Source: a virus
DNA length: 64,000 bases
IMG/VR virus record: IMGVR_UViG_3300043409_002109
Coordinates: 86,206 to 150,205 of that record
Direction: 5' to 3' (one strand)
Numbering within the stretch: the first letter of the stretch is position 1; each line of letters starts with the position of its first letter. The notes beneath the pieces are model-generated. The model had not been told where the DNA came from. It did not search any database and was given only the letters and a program-made list of their open reading frames with translations. Of this stretch, positions 17,415 through 24,847 are shown piece after piece. The translations under genes were made by a program, and so were the position numbers.

Positions 17415-18022
17415 TTCTGATATCTCTTTAAGGTATTGGTATCTTGATTCCAGGTAGCGAAATTAACTCTACCTTCTACGATGGCGTCTCTGATGCGCCG
17501 CTGAGTCTTGTTCAGATCAGCTTCTCCAGTCTTAATATCGAGGAAAAGCACTTCATCTATATGGTCTTGGGTGCCATCCTTGATGGCAGTGCTACCTGCG
17601 AAGATTAAATAGTCTACTGGATTCCCTAGATGGTTATAATCCCTGGGATTAAATTCCATTTGAAAGGGAGCGAAATGCTCAGCAGTAAAACCTTTCTGTA
17701 CTTGTTTAGACTTTGCAATTGCCTCAGTCCGAATACGTTCTGATTCTTTGGCAATAAATAAGGAGGCGCTTGTATGAGCTTCCTGTGTTGCTGTAGCAAG
17801 CTGGAGTTGTAGTTCTCTCCTTTGTTTAAGGAGATCGTTTTTTGTTAATTCTATTTCTGTAAGAAGTGCTGTTTTAGAACTGAGAAGAGCTTGATCGGCT
17901 TTGAGTTTAGCTTCCAAAAGATCAATCCGCTCCTTTCTTTTTCGTAGATGATCAGAAGTTGCTGCTGCATGGAATAGAAGTAAAAGGACGAGCCCAGCTA
18001 GGATGCTACTTAAGATTATCAT
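17411..18022 (-). CDS. membrane-anchored Holliday-junction-resolvase-like endonuclease
   Basis: 203 aa. Residues 1-22 are a hydrophobic N-terminal anchor (ILSSILAGLVLLLLF), 25-105 a long coiled coil, and 115-200 a nuclease domain of the Holliday-junction-resolvase-related type: FNPRDYNHLGNPVDYLIF (Asp137), LFLDIKTGEADLNKTQ (Asp-x-Lys pair), RRIRDAIVEGRV. Family members with this TM plus coiled-coil arrangement occur in bacteria. In this operon it fits branched-DNA processing, although membrane tethering is odd. Confidence 0.75.
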   Translation of the reverse strand: MIILSSILAGLVLLLLFHAAATSDHLRKRKERIDLLEAKLKADQALLSSKTALLTEIELTKNDLLKQRRELQLQLATATQEAHTSASLFIAKESERIRTEAIAKSKQVQKGFTAEHFAPFQMEFNPRDYNHLGNPVDYLIFAGSTAIKDGTQDHIDEVLFLDIKTGEADLNKTQRRIRDAIVEGRVNFATWNQDTNTLKRYQK

Positions 18023-18641
18023 TTATAACTAATGTCTCATAGAGAAGCTCAGAGAATTCTTTGCGGGATTTTGCGGAGATCTTCATTTCAAGGAAGTCCC
18101 ATATGATATTAAGAATCGCTTCTACGAATTCTCTTTGACCTTGAGCTGTTTTTTTATTTACATAGATAACTCGTTCATCGAAATCTATTTGATGTCCATC
18201 TTTCTCTTGGTGTTCAGTGTACCAAGGAGTAGATTTTATTGTGATGATTGGTGGTATTTTAATCAAAATTTCCTTTTCCTCTGGTTTCCAATGTTCAAGA
18301 GAGGATTCCCTTAAGTATCTATGCAAGCCGGGGATATCTGTTCTGTCTCTGTCTGTAGCTATCTTTAAGAAGCCCTCCAGATCTACAGGTAGGTTATCAT
18401 CATCGACGAATTCACCAACGATATAGTCTGGATCAAAGAACATATCTGCTGAGTCCATAAAGGCCTCTAATAGATAGCGCCTATCCCTATGAGCTGGATG
18501 TTGAAGGCGCACATAATCGAGCATTGCTTGCCAAAGAACCTTTTCAGCTAGCAACTGGTAATCATCTCTTAGAGTTTCATCTAATTCTAAATCATTATCC
18601 TTCATCATCGTCATCATCTGATGGTTCATGAATGTTTTCAT
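18006..18641 (-). CDS. hypothetical protein, about 205-211 aa
   Basis: Not recognised. Acidic, helical, with no nuclease or ATP-binding motif. Several Met codons at the start (positions 1, 5, 9, 10, 12, 13) leave the true start unclear; overlap with the preceding gene argues for one of the later ones. It ends 16 bases inside the resolvase-like gene. Confidence 0.55.
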   Translation of the reverse strand: MKTFMNHQMMTMMKDNDLELDETLRDDYQLLAEKVLWQAMLDYVRLQHPAHRDRRYLLEAFMDSADMFFDPDYIVGEFVDDDNLPVDLEGFLKIATDRDRTDIPGLHRYLRESSLEHWKPEEKEILIKIPPIITIKSTPWYTEHQEKDGHQIDFDERVIYVNKKTAQGQREFVEAILNIIWDFLEMKISAKSRKEFSELLYETLVINDNLK

Positions 18642-18858
18642 CCAACCAAGCTTCAGTAGACATCCCTAGAAGAAGAGATAGGAATGCTTCTCCGTTGGGA
18701 GTCTCCTTTAGAGCGCAAAACAGATCCATCAGTTCATTCGCATCTTCTGGAATAAGGTCTAATTGATTTTGTACGTCATCGACAAAGAGCACTGCGAAAT
18801 CTGCTTCTCTGCCTCTGAACACTCTAAATATTTGTTCGTTACGTCTAGCGCTTCTCAT
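18595..18858 (-). CDS. hypothetical acidic protein, 87 aa
   Basis: Not recognised. Helical, with a strongly acidic C-terminus (PSDDDDDEG) of the kind found in DNA mimics or SSB-like tails. Starts inside the preceding 42-aa gene. Confidence 0.5.
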   Translation of the reverse strand: MRSARRNEQIFRVFRGREADFAVLFVDDVQNQLDLIPEDANELMDLFCALKETPNGEAFLSLLLGMSTEAWLDENIHEPSDDDDDEG

Positions 18859-18973
18859 TGATTCTCTCTATTAAGATCTTTATATTTTTCTTTATCTTAG
18901 ATTGCTTGGTTTTAGAATTCTTAAGTGCCAAAGCTCTTAGGAATATTTCTGTAATTTCTTTAGAAGAAGACAT
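18845..18973 (-). CDS. small basic protein, 42 aa
   Basis: A short ORF that fills the gap between two genes: begins MSSSKEITEIFLRALALKNS, Lys-rich C-terminal half, stop overlapping the next start by 14 bases. SD GAGAGTAACC precedes the ATG. One amphipathic helix is predicted; function unknown. Confidence 0.5.
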   Translation of the reverse strand: MSSSKEITEIFLRALALKNSKTKQSKIKKNIKILIERINEKR

Positions 18974-18975
18974 GG

Positions 18976-19539
18976 TTACTCTCTCAGTTTGAGTTCTAAG
19001 TGCATTAAGAACCCTAGTTGCTCTAATGTCTTACGTATTTCAATAAGTGTATCTTTTTGATCCTTGAAGAAATCTTTAGCAATTTTAGAAGCTGTTTTCA
19101 TATAGCCTATGTCTAAACAGGTGTCAGCCATTTGAGATATGACAGAACTTGCAGGACGACGAGCTTTATTTGTTTCGTATCTCTTTACAAGAGCTGTTGT
19201 AATATCAGCTTTTTTCACTTGGCTTCCCTCTGTCAGGGCAGTAAGCATAGAGTTGGCACGAGAATAAAGAACGTGAGCAGTTTGAAGTTTTCTTAGAAGT
19301 TCAATATATATTGAGCGTAAGTCGTCAGGGCTAGGGTCCTTCGGAATACGAATAGATAAATCAATTCCCCATTCTTGTAAAGTCTTATCGTAAAATTTAT
19401 AGCTCTCTATGAAATTTTGTGTTGCCGCTGAATGTTGTTCAGCAGAAGCTAATACCTCTGAGATCAAATCTTCTGGAGTATATCTGTCTGTTTCAATGGT
19501 TTCATTGTCATCTTCTTCTTCGTCTTGATCTAATCTCAT
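18976..19539 (-). CDS. hypothetical helical protein, 187 aa
   Basis: Not recognised. Acidic N-terminus (DQDEEEDDNETIETD) followed by an all-helical body with long charged helices. Size, acidity and position between the SpoVG-like protein and the nuclease cluster would fit a recombination mediator or helicase loader, but no motif proves it. Confidence 0.55.
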   Translation of the reverse strand: MRLDQDEEEDDNETIETDRYTPEDLISEVLASAEQHSAATQNFIESYKFYDKTLQEWGIDLSIRIPKDPSPDDLRSIYIELLRKLQTAHVLYSRANSMLTALTEGSQVKKADITTALVKRYETNKARRPASSVISQMADTCLDIGYMKTASKIAKDFFKDQKDTLIEIRKTLEQLGFLMHLELKLRE

Positions 19540-19562
19540 TTATTTTCCTATGATTGAAATGA

Positions 19563-19589
19563 AGAGGGGGAGGCTATGCCTCCCCCTCT
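19563..19589. terminator. 12-bp intergenic hairpin
   Basis: AGAGGGGGAGGC / GCCTCCCCCTCT with a TAT/ATA loop, just downstream of the SpoVG-like gene. Strong stem, no clear T run. Confidence 0.5.
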
Positions 19590-19606
19590 ATTAAGCTAGA
19601 AGTAGT

Positions 19607-20020
19607 TTACCACTCATCGCTTATTGGGTCTGTCTTCCGTGGAGCGCTTGGGCGGCCGCCAGAAGGGTTGCTACGACTGGCCTGGGCTGAGCCCCCTGCA
19701 CTAGTATTGGATGGCCGCTTGGCACCTATACCGCGCTTATACTCTTCGAGTATAGCGGCGCTAATCGCCTCCTCTACAGGACCGCGGCGATTATCATCGC
19801 CCTTGTCTTCTAGATAGTTCACGTCATTGAAGTACTTCTCAGCACCTTCCTTATCCACTCCCTTATGGGAGGGAGGAGTCACGAAGACGCCGTTGCGACC
19901 ATCAAAGATCTTATAGCCTTCTATGGCAATAACATCATTAATGATTAGAGTAGCAAAGGCCTTTAGGCTGTTGCTGGAGCTGATGGTCCGCACTTTGGCG
20001 GTGAAGTTTAAATTACTCAT
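19607..20020 (-). CDS. SpoVG-like DNA-binding protein with SSB-like acidic tail
   Basis: 137 aa. Residues 6-55 match the SpoVG fold: FTAKVRTISSSNSLKAFATL, then a strand pair and GRNGVFVTPPSHK, corresponding to the KAF and G(K/R)xGxFVxxPS signatures. The C-terminal 45 residues are disordered (Gly/Ser/Pro/Arg-rich) and end in DPISDEW, an acidic-aromatic tip like those of single-stranded DNA-binding proteins. SpoVG binds nucleic acid in bacteria; phage copies often sit among recombination genes, as here. Higher GC and clean codons suggest strong expression. Confidence 0.75.
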   Translation of the reverse strand: MSNLNFTAKVRTISSSNSLKAFATLIINDVIAIEGYKIFDGRNGVFVTPPSHKGVDKEGAEKYFNDVNYLEDKGDDNRRGPVEEAISAAILEEYKRGIGAKRPSNTSAGGSAQASRSNPSGGRPSAPRKTDPISDEW

Positions 20021-20192
20021 TATTTTCCTTACTTTGATTTTTCATATAATGATCCCTAGCTAGTCCCCAGGCTATATCATCTAGTGTATCGTTATATTTT
20101 TTTATGATTAAATTTGTGCCGCTTGTAGCGGCTTGATAAGTAACTCTACGTGTTGCCGGGAACCGTAGGGCTAACTCTAGGAGTCTTGCCAT
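20013..20192 (-). CDS. hypothetical protein, about 59 aa
   Basis: Not recognised. Fills the gap between the 103-aa gene and the SpoVG-like gene; start chosen at the third possible Met (MARLLELALR) to limit overlap, but 20198 or 20207 are possible. Ends overlapping the next start by 8 bases, with SD AAGGAAAATA for that next gene inside it. Confidence 0.45.
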   Translation of the reverse strand: MARLLELALRFPATRRVTYQAATSGTNLIIKKYNDTLDDIAWGLARDHYMKNQSKENNE

Positions 20193-20457
20193 GTTCATCA
20201 GTAGCATTTGTTGTAACCTTGTTCTGGGTTAAGAATATTTTATAGAAGTATCCTAGGTCTAAAGCCATTAAGGCTAATTCATAGGAACTGCATTTACTCA
20301 GTATTCTCTTCTCTTCTAGGTAGTCGATAAAAGTTCTAACGAGTTCCTCATGAGGAATGCGTTGATCTTTCATACTTCTTTCTACTAATTGTTTTACTAA
20401 CTCTGAAGAGTCAAGGGTTACGTTACCTTGAGAAGTTTCGACAACCCATTGGATCAT
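20146..20457 (-). CDS. hypothetical protein, 103 aa
   Basis: Not recognised. Mostly helical, no motif. Overlaps the Whirly-like gene's stop by four bases (ATGA), so it is coupled to it. Confidence 0.55.
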   Translation of the reverse strand: MIQWVVETSQGNVTLDSSELVKQLVERSMKDQRIPHEELVRTFIDYLEEKRILSKCSSYELALMALDLGYFYKIFLTQNKVTTNATDEHGKTPRVSPTVPGNT

Positions 20458-20960
20458 GACTTTAATCGCACCTGGAGCTTAAGGATAAGCTCTCGCAACT
20501 CGTCTATCTCTGCAAATAACTCTTCGTTGTCATCTTCCCATCCGACTAGGTAAGGAGCCATGCTCATTAAGGTCTGACGAAGGACACGCCACTCGCCATC
20601 TGTTAAAGAGACTTTTACCTCACGTCTGTTGTCGCCCTTACCTTCTCCAAGACTTAGAAAATAACCTGACTCTTGGCCTGGATTAACTCTAAGCTTCTTG
20701 GGGGTATCTTCAGACTGGTGAAAGATATCTACGGTATCGCCATTAAAGATATTTGTTATATCTGTGAATGATATTGCGAATGTAATCTTTTTGCTCCAGT
20801 CCCAGGAGAGGTCTCGGCCAGTGCCGGTACCGGGTGCTGCTTCTAAAAGAACTGCCCCCTCCTTCTCTAGAAAACCTTTCTCATTTAGCCGGGGTGGAAT
20901 CAGTCTAAGCTGTGCAGCTCCACCCTTTTTGTAGAATTTTAATGTACCTTTTCTTGACAT
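20454..20960 (-). CDS. Whirly-type single-stranded DNA-binding protein (predicted)
   Basis: About 168 aa from the ATG at 20960 (MSRKGTLKFYKKGG). The pattern fits the Whirly/MRP-type ssDNA-binding fold: four strands ending in GAVLLEAAP, a WDWSKKITFAISFTDITNIF helix-strand segment comparable to YDWxRKxxFSLSVTEIG in plant Whirly proteins, an IFHQSE turn (FFHDP in Whirly), GYFLSL, then LTDGEWRVLRQTL and PYLVGWEDD, comparable to FAVLxSxxxxxxPHLIGW. The acidic tip DDNEELFAEIDE follows. It sits among recA, phoH and SpoVG-like genes and may be the phage's SSB. Confidence 0.65.
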   Translation of the reverse strand: MSRKGTLKFYKKGGAAQLRLIPPRLNEKGFLEKEGAVLLEAAPGTGTGRDLSWDWSKKITFAISFTDITNIFNGDTVDIFHQSEDTPKKLRVNPGQESGYFLSLGEGKGDNRREVKVSLTDGEWRVLRQTLMSMAPYLVGWEDDNEELFAEIDELRELILKLQVRLKS

Positions 20961-20962
20961 TC

Positions 20963-21220
20963 TTACTCTTTTAGTTGTGCAATCCAATCTAGCATTATTA
21001 GTCCTTGTAAGGCCATGCTGTTTCCAATTGTTTCGCCGTTAGTTGTTCGGTCTTTCATAACAATATGAAAGACATTGTGTTTATCCACCGATCTAGTGTC
21101 AGGAGGAACTCCGATTTCCTCGAAGCCCTCAAGCACTAGAAGGTTGGCTATTAAAGATATTTTATCAGAAATAGAGAGACCATACAACTGTTCTCTCATA
21201 ATTTCTATTTTATTTGTCAT
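20963..21220 (-). CDS. hypothetical protein, 85 aa
   Basis: Not recognised. Helical N-half, beta C-half; no Cys or metal motif. Lies between phoH (11-base overlap) and the Whirly-like gene. Confidence 0.55.
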   Translation of the reverse strand: MTNKIEIMREQLYGLSISDKISLIANLLVLEGFEEIGVPPDTRSVDKHNVFHIVMKDRTTNGETIGNSMALQGLIMLDWIAQLKE

Positions 21221-22076
21221 ACTCTTTGCGCGTCCATAAATGTATCTCAGTTGCTAGTTGACAGATAGCAGACCTGTACTGAGTCTTTAATTCTACTATA
21301 GAAGAGATAGGGGACTCCAAGAATGGGGTGCTATCAGCTATGGTGTATAGTCCAGTCTGGTTCAGGGGTACTTTGATATCTATCTGGTTCAGATCACCTA
21401 GCGCAATGAATTTTGAGTTCTCACCCATTCTGGATAGTAGGGTATTCATCTCTGGCCAAGTAGTGTTTTGAGCTTCATCTATTAGGAAGGTGCAGTTCTC
21501 ATAAGTGCATCCTCGGGTCAACTCTAATGGGATGAACTCAAGGTCTTTGTTATCTATCATTTGTTTAAGGTAGTTATCTGCTTTATTTCCTAGGATCTTT
21601 TTAAGAACAATTTCGAAGGAAGCGAGGTATGGCGCATACTTCTCTTCGAACGACCCTGGCACAGCACCGAATGCTTTGCCTTGGCCCACCATTATGGCGG
21701 GCTTACATAGAATAATCTTCTTCTTCTGGCTAAGGTATTGATCAAATGCATAAGATAAAGCTAATGAAGACTTGCCGGTGCCTGCAGCGCCAAGCGCTAT
21801 ATTCACTAAGATGGTTTCGTTGAGAAGGGCCTCAGCAAAAGCAGATTGATGAGCGTCCCGCGTAGTGATGCTCCCTAGCTTATACGTCCCGCCAGCGAGA
21901 ACAAACTCGCCGTTACCAAGATGACGAGCAAAAGCTGTATGTTTTTCATTCATTTCAGAGCGAAAAATTACACAAGAGTTTACTGGTATATAAACTGTCT
22001 CTATGCAGATGCGACGTTTGTCGTACAAGCTTTCAACGAAATAGGAAGGAACAAGAATTTCTTTTACGCAATGCAT
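21210..22076 (-). CDS. phoH: PhoH-family ATPase
   Basis: 288 aa, normal for phage PhoH with an extended N-domain. Walker A GAAGTGKSS at 96-104, LCKPAIMVG sensor-like segment, PLELTRGCTYENCTFLIDEAQNTT holding the RG(R/C)T and DEAQN signatures, GDLNQID and a QYRS arginine region. PhoH is a predicted RNA helicase/ATPase widespread in phages. The gene heads the recombination block: a non-coding gap with hairpins lies upstream and the SD AGGAAAG is well placed. Confidence 0.88.
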   Translation of the reverse strand: MHCVKEILVPSYFVESLYDKRRICIETVYIPVNSCVIFRSEMNEKHTAFARHLGNGEFVLAGGTYKLGSITTRDAHQSAFAEALLNETILVNIALGAAGTGKSSLALSYAFDQYLSQKKKIILCKPAIMVGQGKAFGAVPGSFEEKYAPYLASFEIVLKKILGNKADNYLKQMIDNKDLEFIPLELTRGCTYENCTFLIDEAQNTTWPEMNTLLSRMGENSKFIALGDLNQIDIKVPLNQTGLYTIADSTPFLESPISSIVELKTQYRSAICQLATEIHLWTRKEYDK

Positions 22077-22221
22077 TTAATAACTTTCCTATAGTTAATG
22101 GAAGCAATCATTACTTTCCATAGCTATAGAGTAACAGAAGGAACTTTTATTTGTCATCGTTTTTAGATTAAAACACTTGACTCGGCACAGCGACATCAAA
22201 ATGTTAATAAAAAAGAATATT
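22077..22221. promoter_or_regulatory. leader region upstream of phoH
   Basis: About 145 bases before phoH with an imperfect inverted repeat (CTATAG...ATGGAA...TTCCAT...CTATAG, 22090-22128) in the presumed leader and AT-rich sequence. A promoter for the phoH-recA block is expected here but no consensus pair is convincing. Confidence 0.35.
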
Positions 22222-22246
22222 AATAGAGAAGCGAAGCTTCTCTATT
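22222..22246 (-). terminator. intrinsic terminator-like hairpin
   Basis: AATAGAGAAGC/GCTTCTCTATT 11-bp stem with a 3-base loop, followed on the minus strand by TAATATTCTTTTTT. The best terminator candidate in the window; ends the Ub-like operon. Confidence 0.65.
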
Positions 22247-22478
22247 CCGGACTCTGGCAATCTAAATTTTCATAATCAGGTATTAATATATCTCCATAAG
22301 ATTCTATATTTTCTAATTTTATTAATGGAGAAATTGCTATTCCATTTTCGTAATTGTTTTCTACGAAACTGTCAACATCAAAAATTCCTGGGGGGACGTA
22401 AAGGATTCTACAACCTTTTAATTCTGTATAAGTTTCTCCGTCACTTAAAACTACTACTAACATACTATTAGTTTCCAT
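22242..22478 (-). CDS. hypothetical protein, 78 aa
   Basis: Not recognised. Acidic, beta-rich; last gene of the Ub-like operon, separated from the Ub-like gene by a hairpin. Membership of the system is unproven. Confidence 0.5.
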   Translation of the reverse strand: METNSMLVVVLSDGETYTELKGCRILYVPPGIFDVDSFVENNYENGIAISPLIKLENIESYGDILIPDYENLDCQSPE

Positions 22479-22500
22479 TCTTTAATCCTTCGTTATTTAA

Positions 22501-22526
22501 ATGATGACGCCCAAAGGCGTCATCAT
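22501..22526. terminator. 11-bp intergenic hairpin
   Basis: ATGATGACGCC / GGCGTCATCAT with a four-base loop directly after the Ub-like gene stop. Possible terminator or transcript stabiliser. Confidence 0.5.
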
Positions 22527-22537
22527 CTTGTTCTATT

Positions 22538-22798
22538 TTAGAACTTGGTACAGTAATGCAGTGCGCCTTTGACCACGCCTGTGGCGCTTACGAGGTCTCC
22601 TGCGTAAACCTGCTCACTATCCCAACGATTCTTATCTACGGTCTGGCCGTTGACAGCAATCTCGTTGTTAATGGAGCAGTCGGCATTATAAACTTCACGC
22701 GCACGGTCAAGCACACGACGAAGGGTTACTACGCTTTCACCCGGGAAATCTAGCTGCTTCTGGCCGTTGCCAGGAAGACGAAGAAATTCTACTTTCAT
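22538..22798 (-). CDS. ubiquitin/MoaD-like beta-grasp protein (Ub-like modifier)
   Basis: 86 aa from the ATG at 22798 (right after the E1 stop). The strand-helix-strand pattern fits a beta-grasp fold: KVEFLRLPG, an acidic strand, VTLRRVLDRAREVYN helix, EIAVNGQTV, then VYAGDLVSATGVVKGA. The AGDLVSxTG turn before the C-terminus resembles the (D/G)GD.V.(I/L)....GG end of MoaD/ThiS. The protein ends with seven residues (ALHYCTKF region) after VVKG, so the tail may need trimming, plausibly by the JAMM peptidase of the same operon. The gene is tightly coupled to the E1-like gene. Confidence 0.68.
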   Translation of the reverse strand: MKVEFLRLPGNGQKQLDFPGESVVTLRRVLDRAREVYNADCSINNEIAVNGQTVDKNRWDSEQVYAGDLVSATGVVKGALHYCTKF

Positions 22799-22800
22799 TT

Positions 22801-23550
22801 TTAATTCTCTGATTGTTCTGTTGTTGAAGCACGACACAAAGATCGTACAGTAAGATTGGGAGCAAAGTGGAACATAGTCCTACGACGGTCTAGCATGTTC
22901 CAAGGTTCACCAGTAGAGTCTTGAATCATTCGATCACACATCTGATGGACCAGGAAAGATACTGTGTTGAATACTAGGGTACTACATATCTTACGATTGC
23001 ATGGACCTTCTGGTGTTTCAGCATCATTCCCTAAGCTGTTAAGCCAAACGTCTACTTGCTCACTATCTAGATTATCTAGAAGATTTACTTGGCCGAAGTC
23101 AAATCCAAGCCTTGTCTCGAAAACTCCAAGAATCTGAGGATTCATCCGGAAGACTTCAGCGACTGCTCGTCTAGAGTCAAAAGAATCTGTAGCCAGAACT
23201 AAAGGTCCGCCTTCTGCAATAGTCGATTCTTTCGAAAAGAATTCTGCATGAGTAGTTACATCTATTTCTGGATTGAATCTGCGGAGTACATGTGCAAGTG
23301 CATCTACCTTTTGCAGGCCTATGTGTTCAACATCATAGGCCTGATTGGGAAGATTGTGTGGCTCGACCTGATCACGATCCCAAAGATCGAAACGAGTAAA
23401 GCCCATTCGAGCTGCTAAGAGAGCAGCATTGCTGCCAACAGCCCCACAGCCTACAACAATAACTCTGCATTCAGCTAAAGCAGGATTAAACCAAGAAGAA
23501 TGTCTTTGAAAACTAACCTTCTTCTCAAATTCAACGGGCGCTTGCGTCAT
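22801..23550 (-). CDS. ThiF/E1-like adenylyltransferase
   Basis: 249 aa, single-domain E1 size (ThiF/MoeB). Rossmann motif IVVGCGAVGSN at 31-41, LWDRDQVEPHNLPNQ with the conserved Asp and the Asn-Leu...Gln region, GLQKVDAL with Lys81, and ATDSFDSR at 120-127. Conserved ATP-contact residues look intact, so it should adenylate a Ub-like C-terminus. Cys184 and Cys189 (GPCNRKICST) are candidates for thioester formation; no CxxC zinc pairs as in MoeB. Flanked by a beta-grasp protein and a JAMM protein, as in bacterial Ub-like operons (for example the PRTRC and Bil types). SD AGGAAAGAAA lies within the end of the JAMM gene. Confidence 0.85.
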   Translation of the reverse strand: MTQAPVEFEKKVSFQRHSSWFNPALAECRVIVVGCGAVGSNAALLAARMGFTRFDLWDRDQVEPHNLPNQAYDVEHIGLQKVDALAHVLRRFNPEIDVTTHAEFFSKESTIAEGGPLVLATDSFDSRRAVAEVFRMNPQILGVFETRLGFDFGQVNLLDNLDSEQVDVWLNSLGNDAETPEGPCNRKICSTLVFNTVSFLVHQMCDRMIQDSTGEPWNMLDRRRTMFHFAPNLTVRSLCRASTTEQSEN

Positions 23551-24847
23551 TTTCTTTCCTGGACTTTTTATTCTTATTCTTATTCTTATTCTCGTAAGCG
23601 TTAACGTTCTTGAGGAAAAGCTTCATCCATTCATTGTCTAGCTCTTTAGCAATTCCTGGCATTCTCTCAGAAAGTTTATAACCAAAAGCAATTTCAGCAG
23701 CAGCAACAAAGAGATCTGCACCAAAGGTGTCTTGCCCTATAGCAAGCTGTCTAAAATCTTCTCTAGCATCTTTATAAGGAGCCATAGAATCAGCGTTCAC
23801 CTTAAAAGCATAGAGAGTTGGAACATCATTCTTGTCTTCTTCGAATAGAAGAGCACTCATAATTTTCCAACAGTACTTAGCTTCTAACGAGTCTGGATCC
23901 CCAAAATACTGATCCATTTCTTTCATGAACCTCGCAGTAGGAACTTCACTAGCTTGAAGTGTCTTAGCGTTTGTAATAGCTTCTGCACATTCAGAAAGAG
24001 TTGGGTAACTTGGTGCGACCCAAGAAAGAATAAATCCATCTTTAATCGAAGTGTTCTGGCCAGTCTGTTTCGTCGTAGAGTCCTGGGACTTTCCACCAGT
24101 GTGGGTTTGCCCCTGCACAGGAAAATTTTTAGTGCCATTACTATTATTGCTACCTCCTGTATAAGCAGTAGAGGTATGAACTCTTGTCTTAATTCTTTCT
24201 TTCAGGAGGGTGTCAATTTTCGCAAAGTCGAATCCATCGGAGATATGAAAGGTGGCATTTTGTACCTCGGCCCCCAAAACCGGATCGTAAAGACGACAAA
24301 AGTATTCATCTTTCTGATTAAGGATTACCATCATAACAGGCTGAGAAGGATTATCTTCTGTGATTTTACGAGCAATCCAATCTTTCCACTGCTCATTATC
24401 AGTACCGCTTGGATTACAAGCCATCTGGACGTGAGAGTGACACCAGACTGCCATACGAGAACAGTCTAGGTTGAATGCTTCTAGAGCTTCATCTCTGGGG
24501 GGGATTCTATTGCCCTCTTCATCCACTGGAGGAACCAAAGTCCCTTCAGTGTTACGAACCATCAGGCCATGACGCTCGCGAAGCTCGAATGCAAGCTTCA
24601 AAAGCATGTTCCCGTCAGTCTCGACTGTTTGTCCAGTAACAGTTTGTTCTGGAATTAGAATATCAGAAATGAAATAGTGAATCATCTTATTCTTATGATC
24701 GACTTCTCTATCTATCATATGAAACCACTGACATTCTTGTGCGTTACACTTAGCAGTTAGATACCTTGCCTGCTCTAGTGCAAATCGATCCCAGGTTATC
24801 TGGTATCGATACCGTGTACTAAGCAGTTCCGGTGTTGTTGCTTTCAT
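23531..24847 (-). CDS. JAMM/MPN-domain metallopeptidase, 438 aa
   Basis: Predicted zinc isopeptidase that would mature the Ub-like protein or remove it from targets. JAMM ligands are visible: Glu38 (AQECQWF), His137-Ser-His139 (WCHSHVQM), then Ser147 and Asp150 in NPSGTD, the HxHx7Sx2D signature. Residues 1-215 form the MPN domain; 225-268 a Ser/Thr/Gly/Gln-rich linker; 270-410 an unknown helical domain; and 420-438 a Lys/Asn repeat tail (NKNKNKNKK) encoded by a TTATTC microsatellite. Overlaps the genes on both sides; SD AGGAAAATA. Confidence 0.85.
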   Translation of the reverse strand: MKATTPELLSTRYRYQITWDRFALEQARYLTAKCNAQECQWFHMIDREVDHKNKMIHYFISDILIPEQTVTGQTVETDGNMLLKLAFELRERHGLMVRNTEGTLVPPVDEEGNRIPPRDEALEAFNLDCSRMAVWCHSHVQMACNPSGTDNEQWKDWIARKITEDNPSQPVMMVILNQKDEYFCRLYDPVLGAEVQNATFHISDGFDFAKIDTLLKERIKTRVHTSTAYTGGSNNSNGTKNFPVQGQTHTGGKSQDSTTKQTGQNTSIKDGFILSWVAPSYPTLSECAEAITNAKTLQASEVPTARFMKEMDQYFGDPDSLEAKYCWKIMSALLFEEDKNDVPTLYAFKVNADSMAPYKDAREDFRQLAIGQDTFGADLFVAAAEIAFGYKLSERMPGIAKELDNEWMKLFLKNVNAYENKNKNKNKKSRKENDASAR

